Positions 43,367-55,049 of a stretch of 64,000 nucleotides of DNA are shown in pieces; position 1 is the stretch's first letter, and every line of letters begins with the position of its first letter. A program made the position numbers and the translations under genes. The notes beneath the pieces were generated by a model. It made no database searches and was not told the DNA's origin. It saw only the letters and a program-made list of their open reading frames with translations. This DNA is from Salvia splendens. Taxonomy: Eukaryota; Streptophyta; Magnoliopsida; Lamiales; Lamiaceae. Where the stretch lies: positions 31,013,883 to 31,077,882 of the forward strand of contig NC_056039.1 of the NCBI RefSeq assembly GCF_004379255.2, given 5' to 3'.

Positions 43367-45533
43367 CTATCCGCACTCTGTATTAATAAAATCAGGCGAT
43401 ACTCGTTCTTATCCTTCTCAGATGCGGCGCGTCATAAGCACGCTCCGCCCATACACCGCCGTATTTAGTAGAGACTCTCTCTCTGTGACGAGTCGCTTAA
43501 AAAGAGGTGAATAATGAGAGATTGACACAGAGCTTCGTATCCACTGCCTGCCTGGTACATGAACACGAAGCAAAAAGCAAGGATTTTTATCATGATGCCA
43601 CCAAAATCAAAATGTGAATAATTTGTCCCGAACTGAAATCTCCGAAAGAAAACAAAAAATGACGCGCGGCGCGTAGCTACTAGTAGTACAATTTGATTGA
43701 CATGTCTTCAAAAATGGGCATTGCACAGGCCCAGTTATAGTGGGCCGCGATAGACCTGTCATGAGATTAATCAATCTTAGGAGAGACGCCATGTGAATGG
43801 GCCTGTCATGCCTCGTCGACTGTAAGGTAAGGCCAGGGCCCAAGAGTTTGCATGAGAGTTGAAGTCTATCTATATAATAGTACTAGTGTTTAATTGTCCT
43901 AGCTTAGTTTGTTGATTGGTACGTCTGATCTTCATTTAATTATTTGTTGAGTCACTCCCATAAGTGATCAACATTAAGTTTCCGTTTTCTAGGAGAAATT
44001 GTGCTTATAAATTGAACTTGTTCGAGTCTTGTAAACATAGATAAATATAGTTATTATAGTTTTGAGTTTTAACTCTTTTATTCAATTGCGTCTCGACCAA
44101 CAAAGTGCTCAAGCAAAATTTCATCCACCTATCAAATAGAGGATTATTAGTAATTGTTTTTCTCGTCATTCATCATCTAAAAAACTCGAGAGTTTAAATA
44201 ATAATTGTTCATAGTTTTGACACTTGTTTTTGTATTCATTAGATTCCTCCTATGCTATGCAATTTAAATAGATTGTTGAATTAATGGCGCATATCATATC
44301 GTATCAATAACTCTCCAAAAAAAACCATGTGCGCCGGCCTTCATATATAGTATTACTATTATTGCGAAATAATGAACTTTGCAAAAGGAAGTTTTCCATC
44401 TCAATTTCCACTCTAGTGATTAGTATCATAATTGGCAAAATATTACGTTTATAAAACTCCACCTATAAAATACAATTTTACTTCAAAATCATATACTTAA
44501 CCTCTCATTATCATATCTACAATGTCAAGTAAAATGGATTGTATAATGTACTCTATATAATTATAACACGAGAAATTTACTTACAAAAACAATAGTGTCA
44601 CAATAAAAGGATCCAACGATCGATAGCTAGTTCATGCACAGAGCTTGGATTGTTTAACGAAATGATTGAATTTAATTAGTTATATGTAAACAGCAGCTCA
44701 ACGCTATCAATTTCAGATCTCGAGCACAATCAAGATCAATACTTGAACGAATAAGAACAACACACGCAATGCTGATTGAAAATGAGTAACCAAGAATTTA
44801 TGAACTCAAGGGGAAACGGTGAAGAACTTTTATTGAATCTCTGGAAGAATTCCAACTAACTCAAGATGAAGAACTCTCTTTTACTTTTGTTAGTTACACA
44901 GCTCGATCCCTGAAGCCGAGACTCTCACTAATTCCTCTCATTCTATATACAAAGTTTTGAAGGGAAGATTCAAACAGAAATTACAAGAATTTGCATATTA
45001 GACCCTGAGCTTTTACACATCAGTCCCTGAACACTTCATTAGTTGTTCACAACCCATAGAATGATAGCTTGAAACTCATAGAATGATAGTTTCCAACTAC
45101 AAGAATGATAGTTTGTAAAACCAAGAATGATAATTTGAAGAAGCAAGAATGATAGTCTGTAGAAGCAAGAATGATAGTCTGTGAAGCAAGAATGATAGTT
45201 TAGTTTTGCCCCAAATTCCATAACATTATATATATATTGAAAAATCACGAGGCTAATTTCATATTACTCCATTTTTCAAAAACCATATAACTTGTAAGAC
45301 CAATTCATTACCATATATTTTTACACATAAACTAGCTTCCTAGTCTATACGCGTCTTACTTGCATTTTCAACGCTAGCTATACTTAGTTAAATCATATAC
45401 AAAAATTTAAAATAACCAACTAGTACAAGGAGAGCATATGTACAACAAGAAACGTAGAAAAACGAGCATATTCTATTCTCTATTTTCCACGATTAAATAC
45501 ATCCTTAAACTAAAAGACAAAGAATCGGATATC
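43367..45533. other. Gene-free stretch
   Basis: Begins as the promoter side of the hydrolase gene. A stretch at 44690-45060 has the look of a retrotransposon LTR (leader-like text with many CTCGAG/ACTCAAG motifs) but I could not find ends. A 22-bp tandem repeat follows (separate entry). Confidence 0.
45058..45205. repeat. Seven-unit 22-bp tandem repeat
   Basis: AGAATGATAG starts at 45058, 45080, 45102, 45124, 45146, 45168 and 45189; the last three units are nearly identical (GAAGCAAGAATGATAGTCTG). Confidence 0.
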
Positions 45534-45962
45534 TCAGCAACTTTGACTATTGAGATCGCATCTCCTCCTCTTCGCCGCCTCAAAACCGCCATGCTCCGCC
45601 ACCTCCATCATCGGCGCATCGAAGAAGCACCCCTCCGATGTCGCCGGCTTATTTTTGCGGCGGCCGGCTCCGACGGGGACGTTGCGGAGGGCCCCGCCGG
45701 CGGTCCAGTACCTCTGGCAGCCCCGACAAAAGTGTCGGGGCTGATTAACATTGTAGTTGTTGAAGTAACAAAACTTCGTCTCCATGCTTTTGCACCTCGG
45801 GCACGGGATGATCTTCTCCGGCCTCTTCTCAGCCGCCCGATCTTCCGCTTTCCATGATTCACGATCACAATCACCCGCTTTTTCTGATCGTTCCTGAATG
45901 ATCGGGATCGTTGTCCCGAACAGCTTGATCCCCGATATGTTTCTTTCCTCAACCTCCGCCAT
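45534..45962 (-). CDS. Dof-type zinc-finger transcription factor (CDF4/COG1-like, short)
   Basis: A single exon of 142 residues. An N-terminal GIKLFG motif (11-16) is followed by [13 protein letters not shown] and a complete Dof finger with C54, C57, C79 and C82 (C-X2-C-X21-C-X2-C), then [20 protein letters not shown], the DNA-contacting basic part, and a short C-terminus ending [12 protein letters not shown]. The N-terminal motif and the QSC ending are as in CDF4 and COG1 (about 170-175 residues); the shorter length comes from the region after the finger. Dof proteins bind AAAG sites; members of this branch repress light and seed germination responses. No FKF1-binding C-terminal motifs of long CDFs are present. 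Confidence 0.
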   Translation of the reverse strand: MAEVEERNISGIKLFGTTIPIIQERSEKAGDCDRESWKAEDRAAEKRPEKIIPCPRCKSMETKFCYFNNYNVNQPRHFCRGCQRYWTAGGALRNVPVGAGRRKNKPATSEGCFFDAPMMEVAEHGGFEAAKRRRCDLNSQSC

Positions 45963-48900
45963 AGAGCCACAAAGAGAGAGATTAAAGAATTAAATTTGAT
46001 TATAGAGGTAATTTGGTGTGAATGTGATCAAGTATTGAGGTATTTAAGGAAGAGTATTGACTTGTTATGTATGTATGAACTCAATCACACTACCATTCTA
46101 ATATATAAGGATTTATGTGATGAAAATATTGTGGTTACACACACTGTAGTTGAATAGAATATAGCATCTATAAAAATTAAAAATAAATGAAATGATGTGG
46201 TAGCCAATTAGAAGTGGGGTTAAGTGAAAAAGTTGATGCTCAACTTTTTATCCATGTCATGATCTTGTTTAGTTTGAAAACCAGGGAAGTGGGGCCCAGG
46301 CCAGGTATGTTGAGTGCAAAGTAAAGATTAAAGGGATAAAGCCCAAAAGTTTCTTTTGATTTGATTAATTAAAATGAAATCCACTTGCTCTTTTTCCACC
46401 CCACTTTCTTCATCTCTTTTTTAAATAGCAAGGTACATAAAAGATCAACGACTTAAGATATTGATGATTAATGAAATATCATGGTAACATGGTTCGAGAT
46501 ATATAAAATTTTATACTTCCGTTCACTATCAATAATTATATACTCTACAAAGTTTAAATATAAAATTAGTAAACTAAGAAATATATAAAAAAATAAATTG
46601 AAGACTAGGTCACATCTCAATTATCTCATTTGAAGGAAAAAATTTATTGTTTGTCTTAAAAGAGTTAAAGACGGCCTTCGTTAAAAACAAATTTCTTCAA
46701 AACAACATAACCATTCTATAAATATGTTCAATGCCAATTACAGCTGTTGTATTTTTAATGAGTCAATGAAACATTTTCCAAGTCAACATACGTTTTTATA
46801 GGGTTTTGGCCAACTTGTTTCCTATTCCATCCCTTTTATTCCTCTCTCTCAATTCTCTAACACTGTTTCACAATTTCTTGTCTTGAAATTTTAAGGAATA
46901 AAAATGGATCACTTTCAAAATCGTTTCGATCTTATATGAGTGACCCTTTTTCACTTCTTCACTTTGGTTATAAATCACAAAGCCAGCAAACTATAACCGA
47001 GCAAACATTATAAGTTTGAAAACGAATGTCTAAATGACTACTTAACTTTATTGAGTAACTAATTTGATCATTTTTTAGGAAATAGCTATATATTATAGTA
47101 TGTTTGTACTAGAACATAAATGGACTAAACAGATCCATCTTCCATTTTGAAAGTATATATTTTATTTTAAAAGTATTGAACCGTGTATAATATGTCAGCT
47201 ATGGTCTAGAATTTAGGAATTAGGTGCTTGCTTTCAATATTGATAAAAGTTTGATACCAAAGTTAGGAACTTTGCTAATACACAAATATTTATGATATTG
47301 ACGTGTGCTACAAAATATTTGATCACTCAAAAACTTTTTTGATGCGTTGCTTCTTTTCCAAATTTCACGTGTAACTTTAGATTTGGTCCCAAACCAATCA
47401 TACAAATTAAGAACTAAAGACTAAAGAGGCTCTATATTTTTCAAGGAAAAATAAATAAAAGTAACAATAAAGGTGAATAGATCCTTAATCTCAGTCTGAT
47501 GGTGTTATGGTAATGCACTTCCTTTTTCCTGAAACTCGAATCTCCACTTACTCTAATGAATCTGTTCCTCATTTAATTATTTTTCTTTGAATGGAAAAAA
47601 AGTAGACTTTGATTATGGGATTACTTTCATAAAGATCTCTTTATTTTCGGTTAATTCAAAAGTGGCTAACCACATTTCTGAAATCATTTTCCACATATCT
47701 ACTGTCATTTTGAAAAGATACACTTTCACTTTGGGAGTGCCCTTTATAGAAAAAATAATCCAAATTCCGATTGCATCTTTATTGCTGAACTGTTGAAGAG
47801 GGATCTAATCATCTAAATATTGGTAATTTACTAAATTTTGAACATGAAGTTGTGTTTGACTTGGTCACTTCAACAATTTTTAGTTTTGAATTTCAAATCA
47901 CAAAATTTCATTTTTTTCACAATAGTTATGTGATGATTTTTTTTCCGGCACTTGTGTGTATTAATTTCAATGAGATGATTCTTACATGTACTGATGCTGT
48001 AGCTGACCAATGATATAAACGTGTGCTAATCTTTCATCCTAAAGTACCTCAAACTCGACGACCATGGCCTTGCTATATATCGGTCGCGCTAGACAACCAG
48101 CTTAGCTCGTTCTTCACGAGTCTGTAATCGACATATAGTTTCACCTAGTTAAGCGCACATCCTAATAGCATCTACGATAATAATAAATTAAAAAAATTAA
48201 AAAAAGAACAACCTTACTTTTAACATCAAACAAGTCGATTTTATTGAGTTAAGATATCAATTATTCCGTGATATGTATCAATATATACTCACGTGTCAAA
48301 TTATTTTGATTATGTTTTGTCCATGTAGTATTTTCTGATTGTCACCAAATCATTGATTTCAACGAAATTAGGACCATACATTTACGACAAATGAAGCTTA
48401 TTGGTTATTTTAAATTCAATTTATAAATCTTGTACCACTGGGAAAAAGTTAATGCACTTTCGTATGTTAAATAACTCAAAATTAGATGGTACTACTGATA
48501 TTACAATCCAAATACAACATTACTTGCTTAGGTGGGGTATATAGTATTTCTTACCTTCATGAAATAATGTCTATATTTATTATTTTGGTTCATCCATGAA
48601 ATAATGTTCACATTTGTTTTTCTCATTTTTGGTAAGTGAATCATACTTTCAACTAACTCATTATAACTTATATTCTATTATAAAACTAACATATCAAAAT
48701 GAGATTCATATTTCATTAACTTTTTCAACTTACTTTTTATTCACATTTCTTAAAATCCACACCGAATCAAAATAAAACTTTAAATCGTAGACGGATGGAG
48801 TAGTTGTTATAGCTATATAAAATACAAGAGAACTAAGTAAAAGTATGACATAAAGACTCCTATCTTTTTCCCTAATAAAGTAAATAATAAAAAAAATCAT

Positions 48901-51581
48901 TATAGTTACTATAGCTAATGACTTTTACTCAACTCAAAAAAGAGTAAGTAAAAGAAAACGAAACAAAAAAAGGCGACCATAATGTCAATAAATCAAGTTA
49001 AAGATCTTAAAGGCACTTTGAAAGAAGTACTATTTTCTTCGTCCCATCCCGTGATAGATATCAGATTTGAGTAGTGACTTGAAATTTTATAAAATGTTAT
49101 TTAATGTGTTAAATAAGTAATTGAGGTAATAATGAAAAGACAAAAGGTGGAAGAATATATTGATTAGTGTTTAATTTTGTCAAGAAATATAACAACTTCC
49201 ATGTAATAAATTAAAAATGAAAGTTTGATATCTTTCCGGCTAAGGGTGGAATATGATAGATCATGATTTGATTATTTGCACTTTTAGGTTTTTATTTGAG
49301 TTACTTCGTACTAGTAGTTGTCTATAGAATAATTTAAAGATTATAACTAAAATGTAGAGTATGGAGTTAAATTAAAACTTTATTTAAAATCATACAAAAA
49401 GTATAAGTTGAATAGGAATGTCAATCTAATTCGAAATTTGTTGATTGATCCAAATAGCCTGATAAAATATTCGAATTATGGCTGTACTTTCGCAACCCAA
49501 ACATATAAACGGGCTTAATTGATTAGCCCATTAGGATTGGAGGGTTAAACAGGTTGGTCCGGCCGGATTACATGTTGTTGGCCTAAAAATACTAGAGTTT
49601 TTCTTGTATTTTGAATTTCTTGGGGCACATTTCATTAAGTATTCTACAATCTTTATTTCACACATTTCCACACAGTACCACACTACCAACTTCCAAGTTC
49701 CACCTCGAATCATTCTTCCATCTTCCCGTCATCTGCCACCACCAAAGCCAATCAAAACAAAATTGAGATATAAAATGATATCAATTAAAAAAAATAAAAC
49801 TGTATTGGTTAATCTCAGTCATAAAAAGGCATAATACACAGAAATAGAGCCAAAACTTTCTCTTGTGGCACTGATTTTGTTTGTGGAAAAATGAATCACG
49901 TGTTTCAGCTCCATTTTTAACTTCATCTTATGATTTTAAGCAAAAAATTCTTTATATTTGCAACTGTTATAATCAAGAAGGACTACACTTTAGCATCACA
50001 TCCAAGTATGATTCTGGACATATTCAATGAATTGGTGGCATTTGAGAGGTGTTGCAAATATGGTGGGCTCTCGCAATGGTGATTGGGTTGGAACCTATAT
50101 ATAGTGTACAGATAATTTCTTATATTAAGATTTTGAAGTTTTGGACTACTTCAAATTATCCTTTCTAATCATACAGGATCAAGCTAGCCTCTTTATATGG
50201 CAATTTTCGTTTGATCAAGTACAAAAAAGTTGATGCAAGATTGAAGATTTCTGAAACGTAAAATGAAAAAAATATGTAAATTTTCCTTACGATATGATGA
50301 TGAATGTTTGATGTGTCGCATTCTACTAATCGTTTATAAAAACAATAACTTTGTATGATATTTTTACGTTTTAAACTTTTACGGACAAATAATAATTTGA
50401 GAACATTAAATTTTTAAGTATAATCTGGTCCGAAGCTTGAAAAACTATACATGAAGTAGTATTAGAGTTTTCTCATCACAAATCAAAAATATTATCTTTA
50501 TTGTGAAATTGTGAAATTAATATTTAATAATGAGCGAAATTTTAAACTATACCATGATTGGAAATTATGGAAAATGGCATACTTTATCAATTAAATTTAA
50601 TAATAATAGGTTGTTACGAGAAAAATATAGGGTATATATGTTAGATCTTTAAATCCAATTACTTAATAATTGTTATATTTTTATAGTAAGAATGTGTAAT
50701 TATGACTTGATTACATCTCTCTATACACACACACACAAGATTTTTACTATACCTGAATTCTTATAGTGAGCAATATTTTTTTTCATGGTGTTGAATAGAA
50801 TCATTTGTTTATTAACATGTTGGTTTCTTGAATATTGATTGCGGTTTCTTTCATTATAACATGAGATGGTATCAAAAGAGGTGAAAATAAAAAAAAAATA
50901 GTTGAAAATGAGGATATATGGTGATATTTTTATATAGAAAATGCAAGGCAAGCTAAGGTAAAAGGTAGCTATGTATTGCTTGACTAGGATTAGTGCAATG
51001 TAGTCTAAAAGGATGTGACGTGTATTTTAGAGTATTTATACAACTTCACACAAATTATCAAGTTTAATTAATTATTTCTAATAATACTACAAAATTGCAA
51101 GATTACAGCGTCGTAGTTGTATTTCAAGTATCGATCCACAGGGAGGTGAGAGACTGATTACACTTAAAGCATACAAAAACATGCAAAGGTTTGATTTTTG
51201 ATTTTGAAAGTTGTTGATAAAATAAAACTACAAATTTACTAAAGAAAGACTTTTCAAACGGGAAAACATGTTGACAAACACGGATTTTGCATGTTTTTAA
51301 GGGCTAGATTTGACTAGTTTTAAATGTCAATCATGCAAATTATGTTCTTAAATTGCATATATTATACATTTGGTATTTTGAATGTGTTTGTTGATAAATG
51401 ATAGAAAAAGATAGAAAAAATATGCAAAAGGCCAAGGTGTAGCAGCTTCTGTTCGAGCCCATTCTGCCAGAAAGTTTGAAGTCCAATCAGTGCTTACTAC
51501 ATGTCATTCTCTTTGTCTTCGAAAGAGCTTCGCGTGGATACCTTAAACTTCTCAATCGGAGTTCTGTAGAGAAAATTATTA
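45963..51581. other. 5.6-kb AT-rich intergenic region, no gene seen
   Basis: Starts with the Dof 5' flank. All open stretches are short and of low complexity. A tRNA-derived SINE-like patch lies near 47480-47600 (separate entry) and a short (AC)n run near 50725-50738. From about 51060 text resembling a retroelement leader appears (GTATCGATCCACAGGGAG at 51130). Confidence 0.
47480..47600 (+). mobile_element. Possible tRNA-derived SINE fragment
   Basis: GATGGTGTTATGGTAATGC resembles an A box and GAAACTCGAATCTCC a B box about 30 bases on, the spacing of a tRNA-type Pol III promoter. No tRNA fold, poly-A tail or duplication was confirmed, so confidence is low. Confidence 0.
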
Positions 51582-51760
51582 CTCCCTCCGTCCCGAACTA
51601 CTCGCACATTTCCTTTTCGGCACGGAGATTAAGGAATGAGTGTATAGCAAAGTCAACAATTGCGGCTGTAGGTGATAATTTTTACTAAAAATAGAAAGAG
51701 TGCAAATAACTTGGGACGCCCAGAAAGGAAATAAGTGCAAGTAGTCCGGGACGGAGGGAG
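51582..51760. mobile_element. Stowaway MITE with near-perfect ends
   Basis: Ends CTCCCTCCGTCCCGAACTAC and, in reverse, CTCCCTCCGTCCCGGACTAC, with TA at 51580-51581 and 51761-51762. 179 bp, non-coding. It sits in a retroelement-like relic. Confidence 0.
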
Positions 51761-52180
51761 TACAATTCTGCGAACATTGCGCAATGCAGTCAAAGCTGAC
51801 GGAAATTTGAGCGGAAATTCAAGAAAGAGAATAAATTATTAAATTGTGAAACCAAATCTCTCTCATTTCTTGTAGGGCACGAAAATAACAAAGACTAACC
51901 CTTTTTCTAGCCTATAAATACTCCTAAACCTAATTCATAATCCACATCTCAGAGTCTCCAATCCTACTCCCTCTCTACACTTTCTCCATTCCATATTTCA
52001 TACATAATTCATCCATCTTCCATTGGAGCGGAGCTCTGCAGATCCAGGCAAGAAAAGACTGAAGATTGAAGATTCAACTTTGGGTTTTATCAATTTCTTT
52101 CATGTCTAGTACTTTTATTATTGATTTTACTACTTATCTATGAGTAGTTAAACATCATTTTTAGATTTTTTGGTGAAGAC
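51761..52180. other. Retroelement-like relic left of the Athila LTR
   Basis: Together with 51060-51581 this resembles an LTR or leader of an older element (motifs GTATCGATCCACAGGG and CTATGAGTAGTTAAAC). No coding domain. Confidence 0.
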
Positions 52181-52428
52181 TGATAAGGCTAATTTCATGC
52201 ATAGGTCTAGGGGAAAAATTCGTGAATTTACAGAGTCTAACACTTGTTTTAAGCCAGGTGTGTAGGAAGAAATCCGCCAGGTCCAGGAAGGGAAGGCGGT
52301 AATCACACGCCCGAGGAAACTGGCGGATAAGTGAACAATGTGCGAAAAATTGCTTGACGGAGGAAACCTCGGAGTTGAAGGGTAGAATAGAGATTTCTAC
52401 GAAGACTCTAGAAGGTTATGTCCGCATC

Positions 52429-52436
52429 TATAAAAG
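52429..52436 (+). promoter_or_regulatory. TATA box in the Athila LTR
   Basis: TATAAAAG in CATCTATAAAAGGGAG, the expected promoter of the element's RNA. Confidence 0.
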
Positions 52437-53114
52437 GGAGAAGCATGCACGCTGGAGGGACCTTCTCGGTTGGAGGCCTCGCTAACAGCATGTAGCTTAG
52501 TTCACTTTTCACACACTTGGGTTCTTTTCGTGGGGAGATTCAGGGTGACGACCTTGGGTTCACATCTAGCTTTCTCACGTTTTCGATTGGGTTGTAACAC
52601 CGTCCTTCTGTGGGGCGAAGAAACAATTTAATTTCCGTTTTCGTACTTTGCTGATTTCGCTGAGCTTCGCTGTTCGAAGCTCGGACCTCTGGTTGTTTTT
52701 ACCATTTATTCCGTCTTTTATGCAAGTTTTATTTTCAGTTATGTCGATGATGTTGATTTCTGGTTTTGCTGCTATGATCTTCTGGAATTTGAGTTAGTTT
52801 ACTTGTTTTGTGCGTTTCACAATTGTTTTCTGAATTTATGCAGGTTGTGGTTGGATCTGGGTGATCGGAGTCTGTTTGTTGATGAATCGGAGAGTTGAGT
52901 TCGCTGGTGTTGTGGAGATGTTGGTGATTGTTTGAATTCGGAGTTGATAGGGCTATATCTGTGAAAACCGGAGTTGTAGAGTCGATTTTGTCTGTTGTTG
53001 GGTTCGGATCGCTTGGATCCGGAGTGGATTAAGCTTCCAACGTGAATCTGAGCAAGATTGATTAAATTTCATGCCTAGTTTACGTGTTTTCATTTCATTT
53101 CGCCTAGTTTACGC

Positions 53115-54184
53115 TAAACATGCCCACCGGTTCCGGTTCCGAACCGGAACCGTGGCCTTTTTCCCGAACCGGAACCGTCGGAATTCGGGTTGCGGTCCGG
53201 TTTCGGTTCAAGATATTTCGAACCGGAACCGTGACCGAACCGGCGGTTCCGGACGGTTCGGAACCGGCGGTTAACCGGCCGAACCGCCGGTTCGGGCGCT
53301 AATTTTGAGGCATTTTGATGGGGGAACCGGCGGCAGCTTTTCAGCTAAAAAACCGGCCGGTTCCGGCGGTTAACCGGCCGTTAACCGGCGGTTAACCGTG
53401 AAAACCGGCGGTTAACCGCCGGTTCAGGGCTTCCGGATGCGGCGCAAGAAACGAGGCGACATGACGCAGCTTTTGCAGACGGTTTCGTTGACTGAACCGG
53501 CGGTTCCGGCCCGGGAACCGGCGGTTTTGGCCGGAAAACCGGCGGTTCCGGCGGTTTTCCTCCAAAAACCGCCGGTTTTTGCGAAAATTGATTTTTTTTT
53601 TTTCAAATATCAAATTCGAAATTCTTCCATTTTCCCCCCATTTTTATCTATAAATACCCCCCTCTATCCTCATTTACATTCACCCCACTCTTGTGTTAAT
53701 AAGAGTTTCTCTCTTCAATCTCCCAATTCTCTCTCTTTGTCTCCAATTTCTCATTTGTGCTATTGTGCTTCCATTTAATTACGCAAGTGCTACTCTTATT
53801 ACGCATTGTTATACACTTATACTTGTTCCCGTAGTTCTATCTATAAGTTGTCTTCCTTTCTCAATTGCTAAAACAAAAAAAATTCGTCTTATTTGTGCTT
53901 GAATTATGCATTGTCTTGTTCCGATTTATTGTATAAAGCCAAATTTCAAATTATGAAAAAAAAATAAAAAAAATTGAACCGGCGGTTCCGCCGGTTCGAA
54001 AACCTGAACCGCCAAAACCGCCGGAAAACCGGCGGTTCCGAATCGGAACCGGAACCGCCGGTTTTCGAACCGGAACCGGAACCGCGAAATAGCCTCACGG
54101 TTCGGTTCCGGTTCCGAAGATGACCGAACCGGAACCGGCGGTTCCGAACCGGAACCGCCGGTTCGTGAACCGTGGGCATGTTTA
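53115..54184. mobile_element. hAT-type element with GGTTCCG/AACCGG repeat arrays
   Basis: A 13-bp perfect terminal inverted repeat, TAAACATGCCCAC, and an 8-bp duplication GTTTACGC at 53107-53114 and 54185-54192 define it. The left about 470 bp and the right about 210 bp are dense, palindromic arrays of GGTTCC, CCGGCGG and AACCGG units on both strands. The middle (53590-53970) is AT-rich with a TATAAATA box at 53649 and a pyrimidine-rich leader but no transposase frame. It reads as a deleted hAT that kept its promoter and ends. Confidence 0.
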
Positions 54185-54855
54185 GTTTACGCAGATCTGA
54201 TGTATTTCCGGTTCATGGTAAGTTTCCAGCATCCAAATCTTTATATTCTGTTCGAATCCAGATATATGCTCTTCTTTCTCCATTTGCGTGCTTGAATCGG
54301 TTAGGAAATTTCATGTCGCTGTTAGTTGGAGCATAAGTTTGTTATTTGCAGCTTTGGCCGTACTTACTATATTTGGAGTCATGGTCCTCGCCGTTTTATT
54401 CTCTCTGTCTAGTCTTAATTAGTTAGGCGTTTACTCAATCTAGGAAGTAAAATGTGTCTCTCAGTATTTAAGTCTGATTCTATTTTCCTTTCCGTGTCCT
54501 AGGTCTAGCATTTACATTTCGTGCCTAGGTCTAGAGGTAGTTAAAATTCTCAACCCTTTTGCGTTGCAGCAGCCGCTTGTTTCCGGAGTTTCTAAGCACT
54601 ACTTCACGAATCCATCTTCGTGGGATCGACCCCGCTTCTCTATACTAATTTATAGTATTCGGGTTGAGGGATTTATTTTTGAAGGGGAGTCGAGTGTGTC
54701 CAACGATAAAAACACTGTTGTTCTCTTGAGTTCCTGGACCTGGTGATCTGGTGGATTTAAGGAGCATGGTGTCTTGACCGAGCACTTGCTTTAGTTTTCT
54801 CTGTACACACTTGACTTACTTACTATCACTGCTTACACAGAAATCACCATTCAAA

Positions 54856-54873
54856 TGGCGCCGTTGCCGGGGA
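54856..54873 (+). promoter_or_regulatory. Primer-binding site of the Athila element
   Basis: TGGCGCCGTTGCCGGGGA, complementary to the 3' end of Asp-tRNA, two bases after the LTR. This is the usual PBS of Athila-type elements. Confidence 0.
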
Positions 54874-55049
54874 TGGATGGCGTGCTTTGTGTTAGTGTTC
54901 AGAGCCTGTGGTGTAAATAGTTTTGATTTATTTTCTCTCACTTTTATTTGTAGTTTCTGAGCAGAGGCTCAAGATCTACCTACTGGAGCAACTAATCTGG
55001 GTGGAAGCACGACCAATTTAACTGGCGGGTAAAGGATACAGTCTCTACT

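Larger units (their letters stand above)
52181..54853 (+). repeat. 5' LTR of the Athila element, split by a hAT insertion
   Basis: Begins TGATAAGGCTAATTTC and ends ATCACCATTCA, two bases before the PBS. Without the hAT element and its duplicated 8 bp it is about 1.6 kb. The start is inferred from the TG and cannot be checked against a 3' LTR. Confidence 0.

Noticed and set aside
45058..45205. Regularly spaced repeats that look like a CRISPR array
   Set aside because: Units are directly tandem without unique spacers, and the window is plant nuclear DNA.
45438..45857. Plus-strand open frame of 139 codons
   Set aside because: It is the shadow of the Dof exon on the other strand.
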